DNA of 64,000 bases. Origin: Brachyhypopomus gauderio. Its lineage: Eukaryota > Chordata > Actinopteri > Gymnotiformes > Hypopomidae. The notes under the pieces were generated by a model. The model was given only the letters and a program-made list of their open reading frames with translations, had not been told where the DNA came from and made no database searches. The translations under genes and the position numbers were made by a program. The DNA is taken from assembly GCF_052324685.1 (NCBI RefSeq), contig NC_135220.1, forward strand, positions 4,677,656-4,741,655, written 5' to 3'. How positions within the stretch are numbered: the stretch's first letter is position 1; the number at the start of each line of letters is the position of its first letter. Positions 1 to 12,713 of the stretch are shown here, piece by piece.

Positions 1-156
1 ATCTTATATTTTCAAAACCATTCAGAGAACCCTGTACACAGTGTGAATAAACATTAATAATTTTTACATAGCAGTAAATGGTATTCCAAATATCCACAGC
101 TGATTTTCAGGTTCACACTTGAAGCAGAGTTACTGTAGATGTCATTTTAATTTCAG

Positions 157-3100
157 ATTGAACTGGAGCGGTCATATTTGGTCAACTTCTGGCTGAAGGG
201 CAGTGGTGTGGATGAAGACCCTGTTGATCTCCTGAGCATTGACAATAAGAACGGCCAGGTCTTTGTGCACAAGAAGATAGACTTCGAGGCCTATCAGGTT
301 CTCAGGGTATGTTCATAGACAAAACCAGGAGGAGAAATGGAATAATTACATATATAATTATAATCATAGGTAACATACTCTAGATGTATGCAGTCTTACT
401 ACTGAAATTATATGGTTAAAGTGAAAATTTGAATTGTTATTTAACAGACAGTATTAATATGATTTTCTCATGACAACTTTGCATTATACACAGTCTAATG
501 CAATAAATATGCATTTCTTTCATTTATATTGGAATGTCATATTGGTCTTTTGTCAAAATCTTTATCCTGCATAGGTCATGTACCAGGGTAGACTAGAACT
601 TCACCTAACTACAACTTTAATGTCTAGAATTGTAATATCAATTAATTCCTATTTTGTATCAATTACAGCTAACATTTGAAGCTAGGAATGTTTCCAATAA
701 AGAAGTGGACACAAGACTTGGTGTTGAGATCAAGATTCTGGACGTAAATGATAACCCCCCAATCTTTCAACAATCATTCTACGAAGTTTATATTGATGAG
801 TCTGCAGTTCAGGGTAATCCACGCTAGATACTGCGTCTAACAAATCTTACCAAGTTAATCCTGCAATACTCTATTAATGTCTACGTCTTCATGCGTGTAT
901 ATTGATGTCTGTATGTTGATGTTTGTATATTGATATCTGTGTCTTAATGTCTGTATCTCAACAGGTGAAAAGGTGGTAACAGTGATGGCAATAGATAATG
1001 ATGACTCATCGACTCAAAATGGCACCTTCACACTCAGAATCCTCTCTTACACTCCAAAAACTGATAACATTGAGTTCTTCATAGAGCAGGCAGAAAACAC
1101 CCTCACAGGGTCCATATATTTCAGGGGCTGTCTGGAATATGAGGTAAACATGTTTCACTGTGCAGTGGCTTCAGTCCTCATCTGTCATTCTCCACATCAG
1201 AAAACATTCTTCAGTTTTTTTTTTAATCTTTTCAGAAAGCACAGAAATATACCATCCTGGTTGAAGCCAAAGATCATGGAAACAAAATTCAGTTGTCCAG
1301 CACGGCTACAGTGTTTGTCAACATTATTGACAAAAACAACCACATCCCGGAAATCACTGGTCAAAAGGTAAATACTTATAAACAGGTTATGCTGAAACAA
1401 ACAGAGCCATATACTCCTACAACCACATGATCATTATTTTCAGTAGTGGTTATAATTTTTCTGGTTTTGTACTATGAACAGTCTAATGCTACAACTTTAT
1501 TGTAGACCTGCACAGTAAATGCATCGCTGCGTGTGCTACAGACCTGTGTTGCACTGACCTCATAGCCCTGCTTTACTGTGTGAACACCTGACTGCAGTGT
1601 GTGGGTCACATTTCAGGGTTCTGGAAAGATAAAGGAGGATTTGAGTGGAGTTGAAGTTCTGCGCTTGCAAGTGACAGACGAGGACAGTCATGGCTCTGAG
1701 GCCTGGAGGGCCAAGTTCTCCATTCAAGGAGATAAAGAGAATTATTTTCAAATTTCAACAGATCCCACAACTAATGAAGGAATATTAACAGTTATAAAGG
1801 TATTTTAAACTTCTTTCAACATTACACTTCTTTAACTAGCTGGCAAAGAAATATATTTATTAATGTTTTTGTAAATGCAAAAATATACAATTTCACACAT
1901 ATTCACATGTTTTCGGTGTGTGAGATATATGAGGCTTGTTCAGAACTGAACAAGTTTGTTTTTATTTTGTTGTTTTATGCTTCATAAAGAAAATGGATTT
2001 TGAGCGGCAAACGTCACGAAACCTGTCAGTCAGTGTGGATAACGAGGTCCCCTACTTTTCCTGTGAGATCAAAGCACGTACCAAACAGAGACTTTGGGAC
2101 GTAAAAACTGTTAAAGAAGGCTCCGGTGTGAGTGTGCCCAAACTCTATCCTATCACCATTGGTGTGGTAGACGTCAATGACCCTCCAGAGTTTGAACCAC
2201 GTGTTAAAGAAGTGATGATCATGGAAAATTTAAAATCAGGCACCTACTTGTACACCCTCCAGGCAATAGACCCTGACAAAATCTTTGCCAGCAAGTTTCA
2301 GTAAGTTCCTGCATCACACCCCAGACTCAGGGCCAGGTGGACATGGGGGGATATATCTCTGGTGGCAGTTTCTATTTGTCTGAAAGTCTGACATGAGCAA
2401 CTCTTCTGTGATGGCTCTAACTTATCACATAACGTGGGCCCAGGACTGCCTACCAATCACACTCTGCCTACTGAGCTGAATGATTTAAACTGATGGAATT
2501 TATCAGACACGCAGCTGTCAACACCAAGCTGTCAATCACAGGACACACAGATTGAGTGCTGATAGGTTCTGACCCACCTGTTTTAAAAAAAGGCAAATTT
2601 GGCCTTGGAGCTCACCTGGTAGAACAGGTGGGGCAAGGTTCTTCTAGCAACACCAAGATCATGGGGTTCCTCCCAGGGAGATGATGTATGTAAAGCTATA
2701 CATATTAAGACAAATATAAAGATATAAAGAAATAAAAATATAAAGCTCAATGTATAAAGATCAGTAACTGCTGAGGGGGGGGTTCATCGGTGTATGATGA
2801 CATGGTGTCTGTGTAAAAATTGCATTTGTGTAAAAATTGCATTTATTGAACAGCACAAAACAACATAGTACACTAACAAAAACATACACTGACATTTTTT
2901 GTGTAATAGTGATAGACTAAGTAAAAAAAAAAGAAAAAAAAGAAAAGGCTCCTCTACGTTGGCACCTTTATTTGCCACAGACACATAACTGCCTGCCTTA
3001 CACATCAAGCACTCTGCCTCATACGTGCCGTAAACGTACACTTTCGTTTCGGCTTTGCCGTAGAACCGGCGGACACACGTGCTTTCGCTTGTAAACACTT

Positions 3101-4588
3101 GGGGGTAGACTGGCAGGCCCACGCTTTCTTCTTCACACACACAATGCAAAGTTATGGAAGCCCATTCCCGCTACCTAAAATAAAATAAAAAACAGCACAT
3201 ATATATTTTTTTCTCATTATTAAGTAAATTGCTATCTCATTATTTTGAGATACTAAGTCATTATTTCGAGATACTAAGTAGTTATTTCGAGATACTAAGT
3301 CATTATTTTGAGATACTAAGTTATTATTTTAGGGTAGCTTAGCGTACCCTTACAATTGTAGGGTGTTTGTGTATTTGTATTACTGGGTATTTAATAACTT
3401 CCACTCAATAGTTTGAAAGTGTTCTTATTAAATATGATTTGGTTTGAAACTTCGTCACTAGTGTAGTGTAAATCTCTTTTCTTTCCTCAGTTTTTTCAAA
3501 GGAGATGATGTTGATAACTGGGTGAATATAGATTCAGAAACCGGTAAAATTACTACTGCAAAAGTTCTGGACAGAGAATCTCCGCTTTTGAAGAACAGTA
3601 CCTACAGTGTCCTCACCTACGCTGTGGATAACGGTGAGCACCACACATGTACTGTAGTTGGCTTATCTGGTGTTTTGGGGGGAGGGGATCAGCTGAACTG
3701 AAGGAAAAAAGAATATTTATTTTCTTCCTTTTGTGCTGGCTTCAGTCTTCTTTCTTTTATTCAGTTCACTCAATGCTCATTGCTAACTCTGATTGACAGG
3801 TGAGCCTCCAATGACAGGCACCGGAACCCTGATCATCCATGTAGGTGACCAGAATGACAATACACCTGTGCTGGTAGAGAAGAGGGTGGAGATGTGTCTG
3901 TCGGACGTGCCCACCAGGGCCAACATCAGCGCTGTGGACGCAGACCTGCCCCCCTTCAGCGGGCCATTTTCCTACGAGATCATGGGAGATGTTAAAGGGA
4001 AATGGAGTGTTGATCCCACCTTTGGTAAAACACCTATAAACAAATATTTCCAGCGAGTGCAGTAAGCACTATGGTATTTATTGCTATAAAGGTGCAGCTG
4101 TGTTAGAGAGAGGGATGGCCTTGGTGTGCTGAAGTAAAGGTATTTCTCATTACATGCTTGTGAAAACAGATGAAATAACCTACACAACTCTGATTTCTTA
4201 AGGGACAACTGTGAACCTGGTCAAAGAGAACACTGTTTATTCAGGCATTTACGAGCTTCAGCTCAAGGTATCTGACATCCAGGGACTTTACATGATTCAA
4301 AACCTGACGGTGACTGTGTGCGACTGCTCTGTCTCCACAACCTGCCACCTTCGCAGGATGTCAGGTTCCAACGTGGCCTTTAGTGCCATTGGGATCATCA
4401 TGTTGGCGTTGGTGCTCCTGCTGGGTAAGACTGAAACTTTCACATTATGCTCATGCCCATTCACTCACAGCCATGTCAAAGTTAAAGATGTCATGTCAAA
4501 ATAAGAGCTCCAGTGTCAAAATTAAAGCTGCAATGCCAACATTTAAAAAACGCTGTTAATAATGATAATAATAATAAAATAATAATAA

Positions 4589-4640
<52 letters not shown>

Positions 4641-7600
4641 TGTTTATTTTATATAGTGCCTTTCACAAACCAAAGATCACTTTACATGATCCTAATCATA
4701 TATAAGAGCGGAAGAGCAGAAAGTATTAGCAAGAGTGGAAGTGCTGAAAGAAAAGAAAAGGAAGGTCTTTAGCTGAGCTTTGAAGATAGGAAGAGAGGCA
4801 GAAGAGCGAACAGAAGAAGGTAGAGAGTTCCAAAAAGTGAGGGTAGCAACACTGAAAGATCTGCCACTCATAGTGGAAAGTCTGTGTCTTGGTTAATAGA
4901 CCCGAGTTAGAGGACCTGAGCTGGCGAGACGGAACGTGATGGTGCAACACATTAGAGAGGTAAACCGGTGCGAGGCCATACAGGGCTTCAAAAGTCATTA
5001 ACTGGATTTTGTAGCGTATCTGTTTTGAGACCGGAAGCCAGTGTAGTTTATGGAGGATTGGAGTGATATGTTTAAATGTTTTCAAATGTAGTGTTTTCAT
5101 TGGTAGACCATACCATTCATTGGCAGTGAATTACAGTAATCTAATCTACATGTGATGAATGCATGGACCAGGGTTTCAGCATCTGTAAGTGAGAGTATGG
5201 TGCGAAGCCGAGCAATGTTACGGAGATGGAGAAAAGCAGACTTACAGACAGAACTGATGTGTAGGACAAATGTGAGACAAGAGTCAAACAAAACATCTAG
5301 ATTATGCACGATAGATGACTGGCTGACTGAAGTGTCATCAACAACTAGACTGCATTTATAAAAGGCAGGGATGGCTGACTTGGTGCAGATAACCCTTAAA
5401 CTCAATCCTTGAAAAACAGAACTCATGAAGTTGCTGTTTAGCCAGTGTGTATTCTCCTGGATGCAGGACAGCAATATGGAAGGAGGGAAATAATCTGTAG
5501 AATTGAAATCGAGGTATATGTGTGTGTCATCAGTGTAGAAGTGAAAATTGAGACTAAAGGAAGAGATAATATTGCCAAGAGGAAGTATTTTTAAGATAAA
5601 TAACAGGGGACCTAGAGCCGAACCTTGTGGCACTCCCTGAGTGACTGGAACAGATATGGATTTGTGCCTCTCAATACTAACATACTGAGACCTGTCAGCA
5701 AGATAGGATGTAAACCAGAAAAGCGCAGTGCCAGAGAGACCAATACTGGAAAGACGTGAGAGGAGAATTTTATGGTTAGAAGTGTCGAAAGCTGCAGTTA
5801 GATAAGGAGCGGAAGGACAGATGTACAGCCACAGTCAGAGGAATGGAGCAAATTATTAGGTACGCTGAGGAGAGCTGTCTCAGTGCTGTGAAGGGAGCGG
5901 AAACCTGACTGAAATGTCTCAAAAAGATTATTGGTGGACAGAAAAGCCTGTAGCTGTATGGAAACAGCCCTCTCAAGAACTTTAGATAAAAATGGCAGAT
6001 TGGAGATAGGTCTGTAGTTTTGTAGGTCTGAGCTGTCATGGCCAGGTTTCTTAATAACATTAGTAATAGCTGCCTTTTTTAGAGAGCAGGGAACGTAGCC
6101 AGAAGTGAGTGAGAGATTAATGAGGTGAGAAATAGGGATGGTGATAGCAGGGAGAAACCGCTTCAGAAGTGTTGGTGCAGGAACAAGTTGACATGAAGAA
6201 GGTTTGGACTTGGAGATAATTACAGCAATATCGTCAGATGAAACCGTAGAAAAAATAGAGAAGGAAACACTATCAGAACTGAGGGGAGGGCGAGAAAGAT
6301 CAGGAGGGGATGGGTTGAGAAAGCCTTTGTTAATGGAGCTCATTTTATCTTGAAAATGATTGAGAAAAGCAGTAGAGATTTCAGGACAGGATGAGACTGT
6401 ATGAGTAGGAGGACGAGACAGTTTACTAACAAGTGAGAAGAGTTATTTGGGAGCCTTGAATGAGATTGGATTAATACAAAGAACGAGCAGACTTAAGTGC
6501 AGCTTTGTAGATGAGCACATGTTCAGAAAAGGCAAGAGCATGCACGTGAAGCCCAGTTTTATAGAGGTGCTCAAGGCACCAGCCGGCGGTCTTGAGAGTG
6601 CGAAGCTCAGGAGTAAACCAGGGAGAGGTGTGAGTGGAAGGTACAGTCCTAGTCTTAAGCGGGGCTAGTGTATTAAGGATAGTAAAGATAGAGTCATTAT
6701 AGAGAGAGACAGCATCATCAGCAGAGGATAGGTTACAGATCATAGGGAAAGGAGAAGCATTAAGATGCATAGAGAAGAACAGGGAATCAACAGCAGAAAA
6801 ATTACGGAAAGATATTGAAGTTTTAGAGCGAGTCTTAGAGATGGGAAGGCAGAGATCGGCAGTAACAACTTTGTGATCAACTTTGTGACCTTACACAAAC
6901 CAGAGATGATACTAACAGTACAACCATAGGAAGAAGAGCAAATTAGATTGAGAATATGTTCATGCTTGTGAGTAGGAAAATTGACATGCTGAGTTAGGTC
7001 AAAACATATGAGCAAAGACAAAAAGTCAACAGATAAAGCCAGTGTCTATATGGATGTTAGAGTCGCCAAGTATCACCAGAGAGGAGACATGGAGCTGGCG
7101 ATGGTAAACAGTTCACTGAGATCAGGCAGAACGTCAGCTGTGGAGAGTTTAGGTGGGTTACCAGCAGTAGTATTAAGGTTTTTATAGGTGCAATCCAGAG
7201 TAACAGGAGCAGACACTAATTGCCCTGGAGGAAGTTGTATAACCACCGCTCGGGCTTGATCAGGTGGGAGGCATGTGGGGAGATAGTTTTCTGAGAACTG
7301 TTCTGGGTTCGCAGAGTTTTGTTTATGCAAAGAACCCAGGAGGACTGTCATACCTTTAGTAGGGTGTGGATACTTTGGCTGTTGACAATTATGTTGGCAG
7401 ATACTATGCACATTTGTTTTTATGGTTATGCGTAACACACTTAGAAAAAAAGTGTTTTCCCTTAGTCTTCAGGGAACAACCCATAAAACATTTAGGATAA
7501 GGGATGTATTCATTATCCCTTCAGAAAGGTTTGGCACTTTAATTGAAAAACTTATCTAGAACCAAATCATTAAATCATTCGTTCAGTCATCATGTTTTAG

Positions 7601-8114
7601 TTGGTTTCCTTGCTGCAGCGTTTTAGCCACTGACGTTGTCTTCATCGGACAGCAATGCTTCTCCTGGCTATACTGATGTCCTGTAAAGATGAGAGGAAGA
7701 TGATCCCGACTGATGAAGGCTCTAACTGGCATCTCATCACCTCCAATATCGAGACCCCTGGCACAGATTGCATGGTTGTACCACACACGTCACTCCATCT
7801 CTCTGCTCCATCCTTATTCACATTCACGTGCTTAAAGGTCTCAGTGGTTAAAAAAAGAATACTCTTACAGTCAGAATGGGACACACTGATAAAAGGGCAA
7901 ATGGGATTGAAGCGTTCAAAAGGGATTGAACGCTTCTTGAGTATTCTGGATAACAGCACTAAACAATGTTCATTCTCTTTTTGTCCAAAGTGCCCAGTTA
8001 AAGTGGATTCCAACGATGGTGATAAAGGAACAAATAACCCAAATGGAAATGGAATAAAAGATCCAAAGCCCAATGTATGTCATAATACACACACACAAAC
8101 ACACATACATACAT

Positions 8115-8182
<68 letters not shown>

Positions 8183-9784
8183 CAAATTTTAATATGATTA
8201 ATTCACTAATTATATTCTACTTTAATAACACCAGTGGCTTAAAAGTAGCTGTCAGAGTCAGATCTATCCGGGCCCAATCTGTAAAACTGGCTTTGTCTCC
8301 TACATGTAAAGACATATACTCTCACTTATATGCTCACTTTCAGTCTTTTGTTCATTTCACTCCTGCAGGGCAGCGTGTCTGATTGGCGGGAAAGCTTTCG
8401 GAGGGTATGTACAGATTCCTTTTGAGACGGCTGCGTCTGTGTTGTCCCTGTGTGCAACTCTCTGTCTGCATGGCGGAGATTAGAGGACAGCAGCAGTGTA
8501 AATGACAGTAGTTATATTTGAGGCTGGTTATGAATTGTATTTTCTTTATTACATATCAGCGGTTGACTAAACAGGTCTTGAATGTGAGTCTGCTGTGTCC
8601 AAGACTTCTGGGTGATCTGACACGCTGCTCTTGTTTAGACAAGTTCTTGTAAAGATGAATGAAAGGGGAATTAGGTTTTAACAGGTTCACATTACATTAG
8701 GTTTTAATAGGTTCACATTATATTAGGTTTTAATAGGTTCACATTATATTAGATTTTAACAGGTCCACATTACATTAGGTTTTAATAGGTTTACATACAT
8801 GACTTCGTGTTTATGTCCCTAAAATAACTAGATGTGATTTAGGTCTAAACTTAGTCCAACTACTGATGCCTTTGTCTTTCCTTCTTCCACCAGGAATCAA
8901 ATAGCAGGAGCTCCTTCTACACCTATCAACTCAGACAAAACCTGAGTGCTCACATTAGACAGGTAGACTAAGACTCAGTGGATATTTTACAGACCATATT
9001 TAAAGATTTGCAGTCATTTGTGTGACTACAAAACATGTTAACATTTCAGTGTGTTTACAATATTGATTGATAATGTATATATTTTACCACTTATCAACAC
9101 AAAGCACTTTATAATGTGAATATAATGTGAAACAACTTTTCTACCTGTACTGTATCCACCCCTCCCCTGAAGACATACAGGAGTAATGAGACCTAAATTA
9201 CCCCACAGTTTCCTAAATTATGCATGGAAAGAAAAATGATTGCATGTGCGATCCCCCCCTGGCTCTGACCTACATCCTCTCTCAAGTAACCACATCTCTT
9301 GTCGAGCTGTGTTCTCCCAGCAAGCACTGCTACACTGTGGTGTATGTCAGCTCCACTGCAAGCACACACCCTACTGCCCCCACCTCTGTGCTCCAACTCG
9401 TGCTCCTACAAATTTCCAGTCATGATATCCCACTGGAACGCCCCTTCATCCACTTTTGCATTATCTGCTGATAGGACTGTGATGGATCTGTTAGAGCATG
9501 AAGCTGACTGTGTCTGGGGGGGGGAAATCCTTCTCCTGCAGAATATCCTCCAGCTTGAGATGGACGAGGAGCTGACAGATTACAGCCCCCACTGTTACGC
9601 CGAGGAAGGAGAACTGGAGAACGACTTCCACCTTGATGACCTCTCCATCGCGGGCAGTGAGCCCCAACCAGATGAACTCTCAAATCTGGATCACCACTTC
9701 ACCAAACTGGCGGCTATATGCAGGCCCGACTTAATGGCAGAGTTTAGTGAAATCAAGGAAATCAAAACCAGCTATATTAACTAG
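157..9784 (+). CDS. cdh26: Cadherin, CDH26-like (5' end outside window)
   Basis: Calcium-dependent cell adhesion receptor of the plasma membrane. Exons: 157-306, 669-813, 965-1143, 1236-1367, 1617-1799, 1990-2300, 3491-3633, 3800-4024, 4203-4424, 7653-8074, 8369-8404, 8894-8962, 9542-9784 (stop TAG); all phases agree, giving about 819 residues in the window. Five cadherin repeats are visible from within EC1 onward, with calcium-site motifs ILDVNDNPPIF, AIDNDD, VVDVNDPPEF, VGDQNDN and LDRE. A cysteine-rich membrane-proximal stretch (VCDCSVSTTC) and one hydrophobic helix (about 4365-4424 continuing at 7653) follow. The cytoplasmic tail ends in a catenin-binding-like region (YAEEGE, DDLSIAGSE, HHFTKLAAIC). 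The 7653 exon might instead end at 7837 (AAG then GTCTCA); both choices keep the phase. Family assignment is firm; CDH26 rather than another divergent or desmosomal cadherin is inferred from the tail and from remembered synteny. Signal peptide and prodomain exons lie upstream. Confidence 0.78.
2598..2710 (+). mobile_element. Degenerate tRNA-derived SINE
   Basis: Within a cadherin intron. A box-A-like stretch (GAGCTCACCTGGTAGAAC) is followed about 40 bases later by a box-B-like GGGGTTCCTCCCAGGGA, the layout of a tRNA-headed SINE. The copy is decayed and its ends are not clear. Confidence 0.4.
3235..3333. repeat. 21-bp tandem repeat, about 5 copies
   Basis: The unit is built on CATTATTTCGAGATACTAAG with small changes between copies. 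It lies in the long cadherin intron 2301-3490 and carries no coding signal. Confidence 0.85.
4556..4640. repeat. (AAT)n microsatellite, LINE 3' tail
   Basis: A nearly pure AAT/ATA run. It directly abuts the 3' end of the antisense LINE that follows, so it is best read as the simple-repeat tail of that element. Confidence 0.8.
4641..7440 (-). mobile_element. L2-clade LINE, 5'-truncated and broken, antisense in cadherin intron
   Basis: The minus strand carries pieces of a non-LTR retrotransposon polyprotein. An endonuclease remnant lies near 6960-7090 (GDSNIH, then LTQHVNFPTHKHEHILNLICSS). Reverse transcriptase pieces are at 5798-6343 (NYRPISNLPFLSKVLERAV, FQSGFRSLHSTETALL) and 5097-5633 (MPQGSALGPLLF, YTDDTHIYLDF with the YxDD-type active site). 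The C-terminal piece is at 4726-5100. Frames are interrupted by stops and shifts, so it is inactive. The 3' end has the fish L2 style GCACTATATAAAATAAA and a trinucleotide tail. It sits between the membrane-helix exon and the first tail exon of the cadherin, in opposite orientation. The upper boundary is approximate. Confidence 0.82.
8104..8179. repeat. (CA)n microsatellite
   Basis: Nearly pure AC dinucleotide run just after the predicted splice donor at 8075 of the cadherin. Apparent CVCV or THTH reading frames across it are artefacts. Confidence 0.95.
8671..8800. repeat. 26-bp minisatellite, about 5 copies
   Basis: Units contain TTAGGTTTTAATAGGTTCAC with C/T variation, in the cadherin intron between the 8369-8404 and 8894-8962 exons. 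Confidence 0.85.
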
Positions 9785-10764
9785 TATGTTTAATCATGAA
9801 TGATACCACAGAGATCGTTGGAGGTAAAAAAGCCACACTGAATATCGGTGCATTTTTCAGAGAACACTATTGCAATATTCATGTTCTGATTATGTAATCA
9901 GTCAGTGAAATTGTCAGGAGTTGTACATATAATTTTTTGCTTAAACGTCCTACACATTTACACATTGTTATATGTTCACACAGGCAAAGAAACCATACAA
10001 TGCACAATTTTCTTCAAAAATCTATTTTCACCAATAACTGACTCATGTGTTCCTGAGAAAATATTTCTTGAAGAATTTTACCTTGGTGAAGGATGCATTC
10101 TCCCACATATTAACAAACGTTTTTTTAGATAGGGCTTTTGTTTATCTGTATCACGAATACAAAAGTTTGGAGGACAGTAAACTACATTTTTTAAATGTAG
10201 ATGTAAAAATATGTAAATGTAGATGTAATCAGTTGGAAAGGTAGCAGATTTCTCTGTCAGTATGCGTATATGATTTCCAAAAGTCTTTATGCATGACTCT
10301 TTCTGTACATCACCTGTGCTTTATTTTGTACATGCTTACACAGTGCTAGGACTCAAGAGATATTCAGGGATTTAATGAATGAATCACAGTGAATTGTATC
10401 TGTTTCGTCTTTTGTTCCCAAGAGCTCAAGAAAAGTAGAGACAGACAGACAGATAAACAGACAATAGTGTTAGTTTTGGGGTAAGGGTTTGGTGTAGTCT
10501 ACAGGCCTAGTGTTCAGTTTTGAGTTAAGGTTCGGTTTTGAGTTAGGGCTTGGGTAAGTCGACAGGTCTCTCAGAATGACATAAGGAACAGGAAGAGTTA
10601 AAGTAGAAGCTTGTGTCGTGAGAATCACAAACATGATTAAACCTCTTTCATTCAACTCAGTTCCTCATCTCAGGAAAAGCCTTTCCAAGGCCTGAGTCTT
10701 TCAGCCGAGACGCTCATGCTATTGTTTCGAGCCCTCAGCTTTGTCCTTGTGATTCTGTTGTCCC
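9785..10764. other. Gene-free stretch after the cadherin
   Basis: Presumably the cadherin 3' untranslated region followed by spacer. AT-rich, with no exon, RNA gene or clear mobile element seen. Small GACA/GATA-like repetition occurs near 10440-10465, and a TTTTGAGTTAGG-like motif repeats near 10470-10560. Confidence 0.5.
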
Positions 10765-11137
10765 TCACGCTCTGAGTATTATCACTGCCTCTCACAGAGC
10801 ATAGAGTATCTATTTGCAAAACTCAGCACAGAGCCCCCCTTTCACAAAACCTGTTTCAGAACCAAAAATATAACCTTGAAGTGAATTATGCAGTGGTGAA
10901 GCTTTGGAATGACACTGAACACATGTGGAATGTGTTTTCAGAGAAAACTCACCCAGCAGTGTTAGCGTGTTAGCAGTGGTAGTGGTAGTGGTAGTGGACA
11001 CCAGTGTTCACATGCAGTGCTGAAGTCTCAGCAGAGGCAAAGTCCCTCCAGCCTGGAAACACACCTTCACTTTAACATAAAGCACCTTTATTTTCACATA
11101 AACAAATGGCAGGATTTGTTGTGGTATCAGAGCCAAA
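10765..11137 (+). repeat. Left arm of a ~370-bp inverted repeat pair
   Basis: Matches the reverse complement of 13627-13995. Over the inner ~320 bases I see one substitution (CA against CG), one base of length change in a C run, and one GTGGTA unit difference. The outer part also matches, apart from about 27 extra bases in this arm. Both inner ends stop at GAGCCAAAAA, which marks a real boundary. Probably two inverted copies of one repeat family, or long terminal inverted repeats of a composite element. Confidence 0.88.
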
Positions 11138-11511
11138 AAACTCAAGCTGAAAATGGGTGTGGTCTCACCTGTGAGATGGCAGTTTGACTCAACACATACC
11201 TGTGAGTGAAAGCCAGTTTTGTTATTTTTAATTTTATTTTATTGCTGTTGTTTGATTCCATTGACTTGTACCTCAACACATTTGTACTGTAGCTCTATTG
11301 GCTTTATTAAAATTAAGACCAGGGTGAATGCACTGGCATGTCTGACAGATTAACGAACCCACACCTGGGTTATATGTGCTGATACAATAAAAACATTTCA
11401 CTGTACTGGATGTTTGTGATCAGGGTTGGACTGCATAAATAACCCTTCCTGCACTCCTGCAGCTGGGAGTGTGTGTTTGTGTGTGAGAAAGTGCTCACTG
11501 TGACAGTGTGT
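11138..11511. other. Gene-free spacer inside the inverted repeat pair
   Basis: AT-rich sequence between the left arm and the 21-bp minisatellite. No gene, RNA or element is recognisable. An AATAAA occurs near 11385, but there is no transcript to attach it to. Confidence 0.5.
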
Positions 11512-11690
11512 GGAGTCTGATACCCACTGTGTGGAGTCTGATACCCACTGTGTGGTGTCTGATACCCACTGTGCGTGGTGTCTGATACCCACTGTGCGTG
11601 GTGTCTGATACCCACTGTGTGGAGTCTGATACCCACTGTGTGGTGTCTAATACCCACTGTGCGTGGTGTCTGATACCCACTGTGTGGTGT
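11512..11690. repeat. 21-bp minisatellite
   Basis: About nine units containing GTCTGATACCCACTGTGTGG, some shortened or extended by GC. No stop codon occurs in several frames, which creates spurious ORFs on both strands. Confidence 0.9.
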
Positions 11691-11845
11691 CTGATTACCT
11701 TAACTGTTCTGTACAGCGTCATTTTCTCAGCTGGGTTTGGAGGTTTGGATGTCGACTGTGCATGTTGGCACTCATCACTACCCAGACTCCATCACAGCTG
11801 CTCCTATTACCGCAGAAGCTGCCACACCTTCAGTTTCTGAGCATT

Positions 11846-11847
<2 letters not shown>

Positions 11848-11876
<29 letters not shown>
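11848..11876. repeat. (CA)n microsatellite
   Basis: Short AC run between the 21-bp minisatellite and the hAT MITE. Confidence 0.9.
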
Positions 11877-11877
<1 letters not shown>

Positions 11878-12022
11878 GCAGCTCCTTCGATCAATCCAGC
11901 TACACATGCTGATCAACATAATTTTTTTCTGTCTGTGTTTAATAGGATTCCTCGTTTAAGAGTTTTTTTTCTAACTAAGTTTACCAAGACCCACTGACTT
12001 AAAATTAGTGGTGGGTCGTTAA

Positions 12023-12191
12023 CAGTGGCGGACTTAGCAATTTGGGGGCTCAAGGCGAATTTAGCTAGGGGGCCCATCAACATTAATATGCGAGAAATAA
12101 TTTAGCTAGTCAGGGGGCCCCTACAGTGGGCTGCAGTGGGAGGGGCCCAAGGCAGTTGCCTAGCAATGCCTCTATGCAAAGACCGCCTCTG
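12023..12191. mobile_element. Non-autonomous hAT element (MITE), 169 bp
   Basis: Left end CAGTGGCGGACTTAGC; the reverse complement of the right end reads CAGAGGCGGTCTTTGC, so the termini are imperfect inverted repeats. The element is flanked on both sides by the same 8 bases, GTCGTTAA (12015-12022 and 12192-12199), the target-duplication length of hAT transposons. The flanking GTTAACGGCGTTAACG sequence is itself repetitive, so this is an insertion into another repeat. Confidence 0.82.
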
Positions 12192-12259
12192 GTCGTTAAC
12201 GGCGTTAACGCAGATAACGGCTGACCACTAATAAAATTTAACTTGCAGACCATTTTTAT

Positions 12260-12260
12260 C

Positions 12261-12293
<33 letters not shown>

Positions 12294-12314
12294 ATATATA
12301 TATATATATATATT
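12260..12314. repeat. (TG)n(TA)n microsatellite
   Basis: A TG run passing directly into a TA run. Confidence 0.9.
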
Positions 12315-12457
12315 AGTGCTGTCAATTCCAGGTGCCGCGATTAAAAGTCCTCACCAGGATTTTGCTCTAGCTTGCTAGATTTTCTAATTAGCAATCCAGG
12401 TAAAATTAGTGGAATCAACACAATCCAGGAAGCCTGATATATATATATATATATATA

Positions 12458-12689
12458 CACTGCTCAAAAAAATAAAGGGAACACTAAAATAACACATCCT
12501 AGATCTCAATTAATAAAAATCTTTGAAATCAGTTGAAAATCTCTCATTTCTACCTGTTGTCTGTTCCATTTGCACAAGAGCAGATGAAATTGATTCACAA
12601 TCAGTGTTACTTCCTATCTGAACATGAAGTGTGGATGACTTGGAGTTTGTGGTGTTGTTTAAGTGTTCCCTTTATTTTTTTGAGCAGTG
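12458..12689. mobile_element. Tc1/mariner-type MITE, ~232 bp
   Basis: Perfect terminal inverted repeats starting CACTGCTCAAAAAAATAAAG and running about 28 bases. The interior is non-coding. It is flanked by TA on both sides, as expected for Tc1/mariner targets, though TA microsatellites (12439-12457, 12690-12713) hide the exact duplication. Confidence 0.8.
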
Positions 12690-12713
12690 TATATATATAT
12701 ATATATATATATA

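Noticed and set aside
9299-9541. Upstream part of the last cadherin frame as coding (LLEHEADCVWGG)
   Set aside because: The phase of the previous exon fits an acceptor at CTCCTGCAG (9541). The earlier acceptor-like TAG at 9475 would cause a stop in the required phase.
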